Of a DNA stretch of 64,000 nucleotides, positions 41,096 to 51,215 are shown piece by piece. Numbering within the stretch: the stretch's first letter is position 1; every line of letters starts with the position of its first letter. The translations under genes were made by a program, and so were the position numbers. The DNA is from Morganella psychrotolerans (lineage in GTDB: Bacteria > Pseudomonadota > Gammaproteobacteria > Enterobacterales > Enterobacteriaceae): positions 682,001 to 746,000 of the forward strand of contig NZ_LZEW01000001.1 of NCBI RefSeq assembly GCF_001676155.1. Direction: 5' to 3'. The notes under the pieces were generated by a model, which was given only the letters and a program-made list of their open reading frames with translations, ran no database searches and was not told where the DNA came from.

Positions 41096-42349
41096 TTATG
41101 AAGAAATTTGTTTCTTCAGGTGCAGAGCAATAAACAGTCCGATAACCAACATGGCGGCAATAAAACAACCGACACCCGTCCAGTGCCAGTAAGACCAGAA
41201 TACACCGCCAAGTGTACCGGCAATACTGGAACCGCCATAATAAGCAAAAAGATACAGTGAGGATGCCTGTGCGCGCGCGCGTCTTGCACGGCGTCCGACC
41301 CAACTGCTGGTGACGGAATGGGCGGCAAAAAAGCCGGTGGTCAGCACTAACATACCAATAAGTACGGCTGCCGTGGCGTCACCAAGCGTTATCAGAATAC
41401 CGGACAGCATCAGTACTACCGCACCAATCAATATATTGGCGTATCCGTATTTCCGGGTCAGCGTACCGGCTTTGGATGCACTGTAGGTGCCTGATAAATA
41501 AACAACAGATAACATACCGACAACCGCCTGACTGAAATTATACGGCGGCTCCAGCAGCCGGTAACCAATATAGTTAAACAGCGTGACGAAACTGCCCATA
41601 ATGATAAAACCGATAGCAAATAACCAGGGTAACCCGTCGTCCCGGCAGTGCAGGATCAGATATTTCCACAAGCTCTTAGGCTTGAGTGAACTGGCGCGGA
41701 AATGGCGGGAGGGCGGTAACAGCCGCCAGAATAAAAATGCACCGAACAGGGCAAATGTCCCCAGGATCAGAACCGCAATGCGCCAGTTGGCGTAATCAGC
41801 AACCACCCCGGTTATCAGTCGTCCGCTCATACCGCCTATCGAGTTACCACTGATATATAACCCCATGGAAAGCGCTACGTAGCCCGGATGGATCTCTTCA
41901 CTGAGATACGTCATTGCCACCGCAGCCACACCGCTGAGCGACAGCCCGACAAGTGAGCGGACAATCAATATCCCCGTCCAGCTTGTGGTAAAAGCGCTGA
42001 GCAGTGTGAAAAGTGCGGCGCAGGTCAGCGCGACAACCATTACGTTTTTGCGCCCGACCGCATCAGAGATGGGGCCGGTAATCAGTAACCCGACCGCCAT
42101 AAATCCGGTGGCAAGGGAGAGTGACAAGCTTGCCTGCGCGGGTGATACGGCAAAGTCTTCAGATAACAGCGGCAGAATGGGCTGGACAAAATAGAGCAGC
42201 GCAAAGGTCGCCAGACCCACCATAAAAAAGGAGAGGGTAACGCGCAGATACAATTTGTCATCACGCTGGATATAGTGCAATTTTGTCTGACTCACGGCAC
42301 TGTCCCGGTCAATATCCGGGGCAATCGTCAGTTTATTCTCATCAGTCAT
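41096..42349 (-). CDS. ynfM: YnfM family MFS transporter
   Basis: A 417-residue, 12-helix major facilitator protein, the same length as E. coli YnfM, whose overexpression has been linked to export phenotypes (known for the family, not shown here). GPISDAVGRKNVMV is the MFS motif A loop. It is divergent from the LysR gene ynfL, the E. coli arrangement, with a ~110-bp shared promoter region. Confidence 0.92.
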   Translation of the reverse strand: MTDENKLTIAPDIDRDSAVSQTKLHYIQRDDKLYLRVTLSFFMVGLATFALLYFVQPILPLLSEDFAVSPAQASLSLSLATGFMAVGLLITGPISDAVGRKNVMVVALTCAALFTLLSAFTTSWTGILIVRSLVGLSLSGVAAVAMTYLSEEIHPGYVALSMGLYISGNSIGGMSGRLITGVVADYANWRIAVLILGTFALFGAFLFWRLLPPSRHFRASSLKPKSLWKYLILHCRDDGLPWLFAIGFIIMGSFVTLFNYIGYRLLEPPYNFSQAVVGMLSVVYLSGTYSASKAGTLTRKYGYANILIGAVVLMLSGILITLGDATAAVLIGMLVLTTGFFAAHSVTSSWVGRRARRARAQASSLYLFAYYGGSSIAGTLGGVFWSYWHWTGVGCFIAAMLVIGLFIALHLKKQISS

Positions 42350-42458
42350 ACACTTATCTCAGGTCGCAGTAATATAACAGAGGATAAAAAGATGCTACTA
42401 TTTTGTCTAATATATTAATACTCTTGATTGATACTTTAAACGACTTAGTGAGGCAATA

Positions 42459-43358
42459 ATGATCGAATTTCGCCATTTGCGCTATTTTATTGCCGTCGCA
42501 GAAGAGCTGCATTTCGGGCGGGCGGCAGAGCGGCTGAATATTTCACAGCCCCCGCTGAGCCAGCAAATTCAGGCATTGGAAAAGGCAATACCGGCAAAAT
42601 TACTGGCGCGCAATAACCGGAATGTCAGCCTGACACCGGCGGGTGAAATGTTTCTGCGCGAAGCCTATCAAATCCGCGCTCAGGTTGAGGCGGCGATCGG
42701 CAAAGCGGCGAGAATGGAACGCGGGGAGTTGGGAGAAGTCTCTGTTGGTTTCACGTCAACCACACCTTTTATGCGCCATATTACCGCGACATTTCGCCAG
42801 TACCGGGAAGCGTACCCGGATGTGGCTATTCACATGCACCAGATGAATACAAAACAGCAAATCAATCCGTTACTTACCGGCCGGATTGATTTTGGTGTGA
42901 TGCGCAACACACAATTGCCCGATAATCTGGTTCATGAGTTGTTGTTCAGAGAACGATTTATGTTAGCAGTCTATGATGATCATCCGCTAATCCGGCACAG
43001 GGAAGCGGGTATTTCACTTGATATGCTCAACGGCGTGCCGCTGGTCTTTTTTGAGCGGGATGTGGGAACAGCATTATACGATGAAATCATTAATATACTG
43101 AAAGGGGCAGGCGTAACCCCGGTAATAGCCCAGGAAGCTGGCGAGGCAATGACGATACTCGGGCTGGTGTCTGCCGGGCTGGGAGTGTCACTGGTGACTG
43201 AGTCCTTTACGCGGATGAAAGTGGATGGTGTCCGTTACCTGCATTTAGCTGAAAATCAGGCGTTTTCTGAAGTCTGGTTGGTGTATCATAAACATAAAAT
43301 ATTATCGCCTGCCGGTCAGCGGCTGATTGCGATGCTGAAAAGTAATGTTTTCCGCTGA
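42459..43358 (+). CDS. ynfL: LysR-family regulator YnfL
   Basis: A 299-residue LysR protein divergent from ynfM, which it probably controls. The N-terminus IEFRHLRYFIAVAEELHFGR with RLNISQPPLSQQIQALE is the helix-turn-helix of the BenM/CatR-like group; effector-domain landmarks are PFMRHITATFRQYREAYP and VSAGLGVSLV. Synteny with mlc and bioD2 downstream matches E. coli. Confidence 0.9.
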   Translation: MIEFRHLRYFIAVAEELHFGRAAERLNISQPPLSQQIQALEKAIPAKLLARNNRNVSLTPAGEMFLREAYQIRAQVEAAIGKAARMERGELGEVSVGFTSTTPFMRHITATFRQYREAYPDVAIHMHQMNTKQQINPLLTGRIDFGVMRNTQLPDNLVHELLFRERFMLAVYDDHPLIRHREAGISLDMLNGVPLVFFERDVGTALYDEIINILKGAGVTPVIAQEAGEAMTILGLVSAGLGVSLVTESFTRMKVDGVRYLHLAENQAFSEVWLVYHKHKILSPAGQRLIAMLKSNVFR

Positions 43359-43384
43359 GCGGAGCCGTTTAAACTGAGGTGCAA

Positions 43385-44149
43385 GTGTTCCGGTGTGATA
43401 AATATCCCGCGATAACTGTTTTGTTACTCACTCTGTGGTCAGGCATTGCCGGCGCGGCGGTGAGTCTCAGCGACTTTTATCAGCCCGATGGCACCCGGCG
43501 TGCGATAACGCATAATATTACGGCACTGACCGGGCAATTTCTTGCAGTGCCGTACCGGGCGCATCAGTTGGTTGGTTCGCCGGAAATGCCGGAGCAACTG
43601 GTCACAAATCTGAATGCGCTCGATTGTTTTACCTATCTGGATTATGTGGAAGCGCTGAAGCGCAGCCCGCAACAGCAGGATTTCCCCGGACAACTGGCGC
43701 AAATCCGCTATAAAAACGGGGATATCAGTTATTTTCAGCGGCGTCACTTTTTTTCAGATTGGGTAAGCGGCTCACAGCCGGTTGCACAGGATATTACCCG
43801 ACAACTGTCACCGGGCTTTCAGGTGACACATAAGCAGCTTAATCAGCGCAAGACGGGGGACGCCTATATTCCCGGTCTGCCGGTAACAGCACGGGATATT
43901 GCCTGGCTGCCGGTATCTGCACTGACGCCGGTGGTGCTCGCACAATTGCAGACCGGAGATTATATCGGTATCTACTCCCCGCAAGCAGGGCTGGATGTTT
44001 CCCACGCGGGGATTATTATCCGTACTCCGGACGGATTATTTCTGCGTAATGCGTCATCAACACGGCGGGAACGGCAGGTGATAGATTCGCCATTACACCT
44101 GTATCTCCGGCAAAAAAGCGGGATAGTGGTATACCGTGCGGTGTTGTGA
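43385..44149 (+). CDS. DUF1460 protein, N-acetylmuramoyl-L-alanine amidase-like
   Basis: A 254-residue protein with an N-terminal signal peptide (ITVLLLTLWSGIAGA). NALDCFTYLDYVEAL carries the catalytic Cys of the NlpC/P60-like fold and LDVSHAGIII the histidine, which is the DUF1460 pattern; members are periplasmic peptidoglycan amidases. GTG 43385 is five bases from GAGG; GTG 43379 is too close. It sits between ynfL and mlc, a place without this gene in E. coli. Confidence 0.82.
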   Translation: MFRCDKYPAITVLLLTLWSGIAGAAVSLSDFYQPDGTRRAITHNITALTGQFLAVPYRAHQLVGSPEMPEQLVTNLNALDCFTYLDYVEALKRSPQQQDFPGQLAQIRYKNGDISYFQRRHFFSDWVSGSQPVAQDITRQLSPGFQVTHKQLNQRKTGDAYIPGLPVTARDIAWLPVSALTPVVLAQLQTGDYIGIYSPQAGLDVSHAGIIIRTPDGLFLRNASSTRRERQVIDSPLHLYLRQKSGIVVYRAVL

Positions 44150-44221
44150 AACCACTTACGAACCCGGCGTTTACCCGGATAATGACTACTTCAGCCCGTA
44201 CATTGCTCAGGATTATTACTG

Positions 44222-45421
44222 GTGAAATCGACAACACAACCCGGACATATTGACCATATCAAACAAACCAATATGGGGGTTGTTTATCGCTATATTGACC
44301 AGCAGGGTCCGATATCCCGTATTTCCCTGTCAAAAAAGGCGCAGTTAGCCCCGGCGAGTATCACCAAAATTACGCGTGAACTGATGGATGCGCATCTGGT
44401 TCGTGAAACGGAATTTCCGGGGCTGGGGTTTCGTGGTCGTCCTGCCATAGGGCTGAAAACAGATTGTGGCGGCTGGCATTTTTTGTGCGTCCGTATTAAC
44501 CGGGGTGAGGTTATTTTTGCGCTGAGGGAACTGAGCGGAAAACTTCTGGCAGAGGAAATTATCGGATTTCCGGCGGCTTGTTCTGATTTTGTTCCGCCTT
44601 TCCTGGCTGAAATTGATGCCTTTTTTGCCCGGAACTACGCGATAGTAGGGCGTCTGACCGCTATTGCGATCACCATCAATGCGGTTGTTGATCCGGCGAA
44701 AGGGATTATCCTCGATTTTCCTTATTATAATATTACTGAATTACCTATCGCGGATATCTTATTTCAGCATACCGGTATGCCGGTTTTTCTTCAGCATGGT
44801 ATCTCCGCCTGGTCGTTGGCGGAATATTTTTTTGGTGCGTCGAAAGAGTGCCGGAACAGCATTCAACTGGTGATTGATGAACATGTCGGTGCGGCGGTTA
44901 TCACTGATGGTTCGTTATTGCATGCACGGCGTAACAGCTCGGCGGAAATAGGGCATACCCGGGTTAATCCGCAGGGAAAACCCTGCTATTGCGGCAATCA
45001 GGGGTGTCTGGAAACCGAAGTTGGTATACATCATGTGCTGGAGCGTGCCGCGGCGTTCCTGACCGGTCCTGACGGTCAACCGCCGACAGCGGACATTTTA
45101 TGTCGCGCGGCACTGGACGGCGATGCGTCTGCATGCGCACTTATTGAAGAGGTCGGGCATCATATTGGCGATATCGCCGCGGTGATGGTCAATATATTTA
45201 ATCCGGAAATGATCCTGATTGGCTCTCCTTTAAACGCGGCATCGTCTGTTTTGTTTCCGGCAATCCGTGCGCGGATTGATCAGTGCGCATTACCCGGATT
45301 CAGCCGGACATTCACCATGACTTCATGTGAATTTATTAATTCCGGTACATTACCGGGGGCGGCGTTAGTTAAAGAAGCGCTGTACAACGGTTCTTTACTT
45401 ATAAAACTGATGAATGGATAA
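44222..45421 (+). CDS. mlc: Sugar metabolism repressor Mlc (DgsA), ROK family
   Basis: A 399-residue ROK-family repressor of PTS genes that is sequestered at the membrane by dephosphorylated EIICB-Glc. The N-terminus GHIDHIKQTN and winged helix-turn-helix SLSKKAQLAPASITKITREL, the zinc site GHTRVNPQGKPCYCGNQGC and the C-terminal PGAALVKEALYNGSLLIKLM all match E. coli Mlc. It starts with GTG and is followed by bioD2, as in E. coli. Confidence 0.95.
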   Translation: MKSTTQPGHIDHIKQTNMGVVYRYIDQQGPISRISLSKKAQLAPASITKITRELMDAHLVRETEFPGLGFRGRPAIGLKTDCGGWHFLCVRINRGEVIFALRELSGKLLAEEIIGFPAACSDFVPPFLAEIDAFFARNYAIVGRLTAIAITINAVVDPAKGIILDFPYYNITELPIADILFQHTGMPVFLQHGISAWSLAEYFFGASKECRNSIQLVIDEHVGAAVITDGSLLHARRNSSAEIGHTRVNPQGKPCYCGNQGCLETEVGIHHVLERAAAFLTGPDGQPPTADILCRAALDGDASACALIEEVGHHIGDIAAVMVNIFNPEMILIGSPLNAASSVLFPAIRARIDQCALPGFSRTFTMTSCEFINSGTLPGAALVKEALYNGSLLIKLMNG

Positions 45422-45596
45422 GTAATTTTGTAGTGTTGGTCTTTGACATAAAACAAATTAATGGCAAGGATTTGTTCATCAAAACAGGATTTTCGCAAAA
45501 AATTGCGCTGGCGCAAACTTGACAGATATCTGATGCCTTACACTTGTTCTGTTATCAATTTTGATACGCACTTCTTGATATAACGGAAAAACATCT

Positions 45597-46286
45597 ATGT
45601 TAAGGCGCTTGTTTATAACCGGCACAGATACGAATATAGGCAAAACTGTCGCTACGCGGGCTTTAATGCAAGCCATCAACCGACTGGGTAAATCTGTCGT
45701 TGGGTATAAACCAATCGCAACAGAATACCATGATACCCTTAACGGTAAACGTAACCGCGATGCCATGGTTCTGCATGAGACATCCAGTATTGATGTTACT
45801 TATCAGGATGTTAACCCTGTCATGCTGGAAAATAACTATGGTCCGACGACGACGGATATCCAATTTCCTGCATTATCAGCGGGGCTGGAAAAATTAAGCC
45901 GGGTTGCGGAACAGGTTGTGGTGGAAGGGAACGGCGGATGGCGTTATTTACTGAATAACGAAACATTTTTATCTGACTGGGTGAAAAAAGAGAAACTGCC
46001 GGTGATTCTGGTGGTCGGGATCCAGTCCGGATGTGTGAATCATGCATTATTAACCGCTGAAGCAATTAAACATGATGGCCTGGAAATTATCGGCTGGATT
46101 GCAAACCGGATTAACCCGGGGCTATCCCATTACGCGCAGGTGATGGATCGTTTACTGAAACATCTGCCGGCTCCGCTTCTGGGCGAGATCCCGTATTTAC
46201 TGCGTCCGGAAGAGCGCGAGTTATCGCATTATCTGAATGCTGAAAAAATTGAGATGCTCTGGGGCAAAGAATTGGTCGCTTCCTGA
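45597..46286 (+). CDS. bioD2: Dethiobiotin synthase, BioD2/YnfK type
   Basis: A 229-residue P-loop enzyme closing the ureido ring of dethiobiotin. The Walker A motif is FITGTDTNIGKT, VVEGNGGWRYLL holds the second-nucleotide loop, and WIANRINPG the base-recognition loop. Position after mlc marks it as the YnfK paralogue rather than the bio-operon BioD. Upstream TTGACA at 45518 may be a -35 element. Confidence 0.93.
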   Translation: MLRRLFITGTDTNIGKTVATRALMQAINRLGKSVVGYKPIATEYHDTLNGKRNRDAMVLHETSSIDVTYQDVNPVMLENNYGPTTTDIQFPALSAGLEKLSRVAEQVVVEGNGGWRYLLNNETFLSDWVKKEKLPVILVVGIQSGCVNHALLTAEAIKHDGLEIIGWIANRINPGLSHYAQVMDRLLKHLPAPLLGEIPYLLRPEERELSHYLNAEKIEMLWGKELVAS

Positions 46287-46312
46287 GTTATCAGACTGAT
46301 GATAAATAAAAG

Positions 46313-46340
46313 AAAAGGGCTATGAATAATAGCCCTTTCT
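46313..46340. terminator. Bidirectional terminator between bioD2 and the DUF1161 gene
   Basis: Stem AAAGGGCTA / TAGCCCTTT with a seven-base AT loop. The minus strand then reads TTCTTTTATTT, so it most likely ends the DUF1161 transcript and perhaps bioD2 as well. Confidence 0.72.
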
Positions 46341-46392
46341 GTCATTCATTAACTACATTACGGAGTATTGACTGCGTAATGTTATTTACGAA

Positions 46393-46629
46393 TTATTTGC
46401 GAAGATAGATAATATTCTGCGTTTCATTGTCACAGTTACCCACAACCTGACCTTCAGCCTGTGCTGCGCTTTCCGCAGGCACCACGGTTAAGGTAAAGCC
46501 GTCAGCAGGCACACCATTACTGATGATTTTTTGCGAAATTTCTTCCGTGACACTTTCACAGGAAGCTTGTGCCATTGCAGGGACAAGCGCAAAAAGTACC
46601 GTACTAACCGCAATCAGTTTTTTCATCAT
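46393..46629 (-). CDS. DUF1161 periplasmic protein, YnfD-like
   Basis: A 78-residue protein with a clear signal peptide (KLIAVSTVLFALVPAMAQA) and two cysteines in SCESVTEEI and VGNCDNETQ, the DUF1161 pattern. GVPADGFTLTVVP is typical. E. coli YnfD is the likely counterpart; the function is unknown. Two ATGs are adjacent; the second (46626) is better spaced from AAGGA. It follows the DUF1283 gene by 17 bases, so they form a small operon. Confidence 0.8.
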   Translation of the reverse strand: MMKKLIAVSTVLFALVPAMAQASCESVTEEISQKIISNGVPADGFTLTVVPAESAAQAEGQVVGNCDNETQNIIYLRK

Positions 46630-46646
46630 TTTTCCTTAAATGTTTA

Positions 46647-47012
46647 CTACTTCCAACCTGAAGTAACTTCACGTCCTGTATTTGCATCAAGACATCTTTG
46701 TGTATTAGGTTCCCAATACGCAGTGACGACGGAACTTTTTAAGCAGGCATCTTCGACATCAATAGCACGATCAACTTTATCAAACTCTTTTTCCGCACGG
46801 CGGTTCACTTTCTGGCGCAGGGAGCGGGTATCATCCCACCGTTCTTTTTCCTGGCGCGCTCTTTCTTTCTCCAGCGCGGTATCACCACCACTGACGACAC
46901 ATGTGCTGCCCGGACTGCAATTTGCAGTAACCGCGTTTGCCTGTGCTGCAAAAAAGAAGGGCGCAGCGAAGGCGGTTGCGATAAACCACTTTGTGAGTAT
47001 GGATTTAGTCAT
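46647..47012 (-). CDS. DUF1283 periplasmic protein, YnfB-like
   Basis: A 121-residue protein with an N-terminal signal peptide ending near AQANA. The basic, helical middle ([20 protein letters not shown]) and the [19 protein letters not shown] ending identify the YnfB/DUF1283 family of unknown function. The frame is open 18 codons upstream, but MTKSILTKW is the sensible start. In E. coli ynfB lies near ynfD as well. Confidence 0.8.
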   Translation of the reverse strand: MTKSILTKWFIATAFAAPFFFAAQANAVTANCSPGSTCVVSGGDTALEKERARQEKERWDDTRSLRQKVNRRAEKEFDKVDRAIDVEDACLKSSVVTAYWEPNTQRCLDANTGREVTSGWK

Positions 47013-47181
47013 TATCGTGTTTTCCTCAAAGTTCAATCCTGCAAATTTCGTTCTGATCTTATGCATTATACCGAAGTGTATTTGAGCACCAACAAAAGAA
47101 AAAGCATTTCGTGCGTAATTTCAGGTAATTTAAGAAAATTACCTGAAATAAATGAGGTAAGTTTATATTTTACTGTGGTTT

Positions 47182-47931
47182 TCAGCCTTCACGGTGAACA
47201 TTCAGTCCGGCAAAGGACTGACAAACCGGCATCATTTCCATGGTATTGATATTGACATGTGCCGGTAATGTTGCCACCCAGTAAACGGCTTCCGCAATAT
47301 CATCCGGCATCAGCGGATCGGCATTTTTATAGGTGTTATCGGCTTTTTCTTCATCACCACGATAGCGAATTCCGGAGAATTCAGTTCCGCCGACCATGCC
47401 CGGTTCAATATCGGTCACACGGATTTTTTTGCCGAACAAGTCCGCGCGCAGTGCCAGGCTGAACTGTTTTACAAAGGCTTTTGAACCGCAATAAACATTA
47501 CCGCCCATGTAAGGCCAGGAACCGGCAGTTGATCCTAAATTAATGATATGGCCACGATTTCTTTCCACCATGCCCGGCAGTATCGCACGGGTCATGTGCA
47601 GCAACCCTTTGATGTTGGTATCGACAACCACATCCCATTCCGCAGGGTCAGCTTTATCAGCAGTTTCCATACCAAGCGCCAGACCTGCATTATTCACCAG
47701 TACATCAATTTCACGCAGTGATTCAGGCAGGGCGGCAATCACATTATCAACCGCCGGACGATCCATCATATCCAGCGCCAGCGGATAGAAGCGATCACCT
47801 AACTCTTTCTGTAATTTTGCCAGGCGCTCAAGACGGCGTCCTGTACCGATTACAGTGTGGCCGTTATCAATAAATTTGCGTGCAAATGCCTCACCGAAAC
47901 CTGCGGTTGCGCCTGTAATTAAAACAATCAT
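47182..47931 (-). CDS. ydfG: NADP-dependent 3-hydroxy acid dehydrogenase YdfG
   Basis: A 249-residue short-chain dehydrogenase (248 in E. coli). TGATAGFGE is the cofactor-binding motif, with NNAGLALG and catalytic STAGSWPYMGGNVYCGSK (Ser, Tyr-x-x-x-Lys). It oxidises serine, allo-threonine and 3-hydroxypropionate-type acids, and in E. coli also reduces malonic semialdehyde. Confidence 0.94.
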   Translation of the reverse strand: MIVLITGATAGFGEAFARKFIDNGHTVIGTGRRLERLAKLQKELGDRFYPLALDMMDRPAVDNVIAALPESLREIDVLVNNAGLALGMETADKADPAEWDVVVDTNIKGLLHMTRAILPGMVERNRGHIINLGSTAGSWPYMGGNVYCGSKAFVKQFSLALRADLFGKKIRVTDIEPGMVGGTEFSGIRYRGDEEKADNTYKNADPLMPDDIAEAVYWVATLPAHVNINTMEMMPVCQSFAGLNVHREG

Positions 47932-48080
47932 GACTTACTCCGATTCTGTCAGCGGGATTTCCCGGAAAAAATAACACGTCCACAGCGATATAATGCAGAT
48001 AGTTAATAGTGTGCAGTGTAACGCGGATAAACTTTTGAAAGCGCGTCACAGGTTCCGCTTTTCAATTATTACGATGCATA

Positions 48081-48364
48081 TTCAACGAATCTGTGGTTTG
48101 AATGAATAAAGATATATACCCAACGTCATTCAAGATGCAGGAAGGCGGCAAGGGAAAACAGACGGAGAGCATACATTAGTATGTGACCCGGCTGGTTGAG
48201 TGCAGCCAACGAACCTGTGGTTTGAATGAATAAGGATGTATACCCAACGTCATTCAAGTTGCAGGAAGGCGGCAAGGGAAAACAGACGGGGAGCATACAT
48301 GAGTATGTGACCCGGCTGGTTGAGTGCAGCCAACGAACCTGCAGTTTGAATGAATAAGGGTATA
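48081..48364. repeat. Tandem ERIC array (half copy plus two full copies)
   Basis: A half element (48083-48118) abuts a full copy at 48115-48242, which shares its end with a second full copy at 48239-48364. The two full copies are almost identical, differing at about six positions (for example CATTCAAGATGCAGG against CATTCAAGTTGCAGG), so they arose by recent tandem duplication. The 500 bp between ydfG and prpD holds little else. Confidence 0.92.
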
Positions 48365-48434
48365 AATAAAAACGGATACCGGTGAGGATATCCGCTCTGT
48401 TTTTCTGCGTTGCCGGGCAGATTGGAAACTACTG

Positions 48435-49886
48435 TCAGATTACAAACAAGTCCATAAACTCACTGACGGACAGTGATTCCAGCGTTTTACGGTCGCGGGC
48501 AGCATTCAGAATACGTTTCTGCTGTGCTTCCGGGAACTGGCGCGCCAGATTAATACGGAATTTTTCCAGTAATAACGGAATGCCTTCTTCACGGCGGCGG
48601 GCGTGTCCGACCGGGTATTCCACCACCACTTCATCCAGCACAGTACCGTCTTTCAGGGTGATGGTCAGGGCGTTGGCGATAGAGCGTTTTTCAGGATTAT
48701 GATAGTCCTTGGTGAATGCCGTATCTTCCTCACAATGAATGCGCGCGCGCAGGGCATCGATACGGGTATCGGCGGCAATATTATCTTCATAATCTGACGC
48801 GGTCAGGCGACCGAAAATCAGCGGAACAGCAACCATATACTGAATACAGTGGTCACGATCAGCCGGGTTATTCAGGGGCCCGTGTTTATCAATGATACGG
48901 ATACAGGCTTCATGCGTGCGGATAGTGACTTTTTCAATATCATCTGCTGTTTTACCGGCTTTTGCCAGCGTGTGATGCAGCGTCATTGCAGCTTCAACAG
49001 CGGTCTGTGAATGGAATTCGGCAGGGAACGAAATTTTAAACAGTACGTTTTCCATTACATACGAGCCATAATCGCGCTGGAATTTAAACGGTTTGCCGTC
49101 GAACAGCACATCATAGAAACCCCAGGTTTTCGCGGTCAGTACAGTCGGATAACCCATCTCACCTTTTTGTGCCAGAAGCGCCAGACGCACTGCGCGGGAT
49201 GTTGCATCACCGGCAGCCCAGGATTTACGGGAGCCTGTATTCGGTGCATGACGATAGGTGCGCAGAGACTGACCATCCACCCATGCATGAGACACCGCAC
49301 TCAGCAATTGTTCGCGATCCAGCCCCAGCATCTCGCCGACAACCGCGGTGGATGCGACTTTTACCAGCACGACGTGGTCAAGACCGACTTTATTAAACGC
49401 ATTTTCAAGCGCCAGGCAGCCCTGAATTTCATGTGCTTTGATCATCGCAGTCAGTACGCGTTTCAGTGGCAGCGGAGCTTTACCTTTTGCCAGTGCTTCG
49501 CGTGATAACCAATCGGCCACCGCTAAAATACCGCCGAGGTTATCGGAAGGATGACCCCATTCGGCTGCCAGCCAGGTATCGTTAAAATCGAGCCAGCGGA
49601 TCATGGCACCGATATTAAAGGCGGCCTGGATCGGATCTAACTGAAACTGTGTACCCGGCACTTTTGCGCCGTTCGGAACAATCGTTCCCGGAACGACAGG
49701 ACCGAGCATTTTTTTGCACGCCGGATATTCCAGGGCTTCCATACCACAGCCGAGGGTGTCCAGAAAACAATAATACGCGGTGTCATAAGCCCGCTCACTG
49801 CTGATGTCCATCTTCAGCACATAGTCAGTAATGTCCTGAATAACCTGATCGTACTCTTGGTGCCGTGGGGTAACGGATGCTGACAT
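48435..49886 (-). CDS. prpD: 2-methylcitrate dehydratase
   Basis: A 483-residue MmgE/PrpD family enzyme, the same length as in E. coli, that dehydrates 2-methylcitrate to 2-methyl-cis-aconitate. [12 protein letters not shown], the [19 protein letters not shown] segment (cf. family DGKSWAAGD) and [17 protein letters not shown] are family landmarks. It is the last gene of prpBCD; no prpE (propionyl-CoA synthetase) follows, unlike E. coli. Confidence 0.96.
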   Translation of the reverse strand: MSASVTPRHQEYDQVIQDITDYVLKMDISSERAYDTAYYCFLDTLGCGMEALEYPACKKMLGPVVPGTIVPNGAKVPGTQFQLDPIQAAFNIGAMIRWLDFNDTWLAAEWGHPSDNLGGILAVADWLSREALAKGKAPLPLKRVLTAMIKAHEIQGCLALENAFNKVGLDHVVLVKVASTAVVGEMLGLDREQLLSAVSHAWVDGQSLRTYRHAPNTGSRKSWAAGDATSRAVRLALLAQKGEMGYPTVLTAKTWGFYDVLFDGKPFKFQRDYGSYVMENVLFKISFPAEFHSQTAVEAAMTLHHTLAKAGKTADDIEKVTIRTHEACIRIIDKHGPLNNPADRDHCIQYMVAVPLIFGRLTASDYEDNIAADTRIDALRARIHCEEDTAFTKDYHNPEKRSIANALTITLKDGTVLDEVVVEYPVGHARRREEGIPLLLEKFRINLARQFPEAQQKRILNAARDRKTLESLSVSEFMDLFVI

Positions 49887-49912
49887 AGTCTGTATTCCTT
49901 ATTATTCAATAA

Positions 49913-51076
49913 TTAACGCGCATTCAACGGGACAAAAGTCTGGTTTTCCGGGCCGGTGTAATTGGCGGAAGGACGAATGATTTTATTATCCAGACGCTGT
50001 TCAATAATGTGTGCCGCCCAGCCTGCGGAGCGGGCAATAACAAAAATCGGGGTAAACATCGCGGTCGGAACACCCATCTGGTGATAAGCAACCGCAGAGA
50101 ACCAGTCCAGATTCGGGAACATTTTCTTGTGCTGTGACATCACAGATTCAATGCGGTCGGCGATATTAAATAAGCGGAAATCTTTGGCTTCTTCTGATAA
50201 CTCACGGGAAATAGCTTTGATCACCTGATGACGCGGGTCAGCGATGGTATACACCGGGTGTCCGAAACCCATCACCACTTCATTGCGGGAAAGGCGGGCA
50301 ATAATATCGTCCTGCGCTTCATCCGGTGAGCTGTAGCGTTTCTGAATTTCCAGGGATACTTCATTTGCGCCGCCGTGTTTCGGTCCGCGCAGAGCAGCGA
50401 TAGCACCGGTGATCGCCGAATAAAAATCGGTACCGGTTCCGGCAATGACCCGCGCAGCAAACGTCGAGGCATTAAATTCGTGCTCGGCATAGAGAACAAA
50501 TGAGGAGTTCATGTAGCGAACCCACTCAGCAGACGGGGTTTTACCATGCAGCAGGCGCAGGAAATGCCCGCCAGCGGTTTCTTCGTCTGTTTCGGTATCA
50601 ATGCGGCGGTCATTGAACGCATAGTGATACCAGTACAGCAGCATTGAGGTCAGGGAAGAGAGCAGGCGATCGGCAATATCACGCGCGCCGGATAACGGAT
50701 GCCCTTCTTTTTCAGGCAGAACACAACCCATAATAGATACGCCTGTGCGCAGAACATCCATCGGATGCGCAGATGCAGGCAGCGCTTCCAGTGCTTTTTT
50801 CACACTGTGCGGCAGACCGCGCAGAGATTTCAGTTTGACTTTATACGCCGACAGTTCAGCGGCATTCGGCAATTTTTCGTGGATCAGAAGATGAGCGACT
50901 TCTTCAAAATCACATTGTGTGGCTAAGTCCAGGATGTCATATCCGCGGTAGTGCAGGTCGTTCCCGTTGATCCCCACAGTACAGAGTGCGGTATTTCCGG
51001 CAGCGACGCCGGAAAGCGCGACGGATTTTTTACCTTTCTTCGGTGTAGGTTCAGATTTGCTGAGTTGCTTAGTCAT
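49913..51076 (-). CDS. prpC: 2-methylcitrate synthase
   Basis: A 387-residue citrate synthase-fold enzyme condensing propionyl-CoA with oxaloacetate. The catalytic histidines are in [13 protein letters not shown] and [14 protein letters not shown], with the Asp in [14 protein letters not shown] Lys/Ser-rich N-terminal extension precedes [17 protein letters not shown]. prpD starts 26 bases downstream. Confidence 0.96.
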   Translation of the reverse strand: MTKQLSKSEPTPKKGKKSVALSGVAAGNTALCTVGINGNDLHYRGYDILDLATQCDFEEVAHLLIHEKLPNAAELSAYKVKLKSLRGLPHSVKKALEALPASAHPMDVLRTGVSIMGCVLPEKEGHPLSGARDIADRLLSSLTSMLLYWYHYAFNDRRIDTETDEETAGGHFLRLLHGKTPSAEWVRYMNSSFVLYAEHEFNASTFAARVIAGTGTDFYSAITGAIAALRGPKHGGANEVSLEIQKRYSSPDEAQDDIIARLSRNEVVMGFGHPVYTIADPRHQVIKAISRELSEEAKDFRLFNIADRIESVMSQHKKMFPNLDWFSAVAYHQMGVPTAMFTPIFVIARSAGWAAHIIEQRLDNKIIRPSANYTGPENQTFVPLNAR

Positions 51077-51099
51077 TACGGGTATTCCTTATTATTATG

Positions 51100-51172
51100 T
51101 ACCCCTATTCATTCAAACTGCAGGGTCTGGGCTTCGGTCAGCCTGCCTGCATTCTGAATGACGTTGGGTATA
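51100..51172. repeat. Short ERIC-like element between prpB and prpC
   Basis: A 73-bp internally deleted ERIC: left end TACCCCTATTCATTCAAACTG, right end CATTCTGAATGACGTTGGGTATA. It lies inside the prpBCD transcript, so its hairpin would be part of the mRNA and could alter the expression ratio of prpB to prpC. Confidence 0.85.
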
Positions 51173-51215
51173 GTCAGACAACCTGCTTCGCGTAGTATCG
51201 GGTAAGATTCAGGTG

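Noticed and set aside
48083-48364. The tandem ERIC array as an insertion sequence or CRISPR
   Set aside because: No transposase frame and no spacers; the sequence matches the ERIC family.
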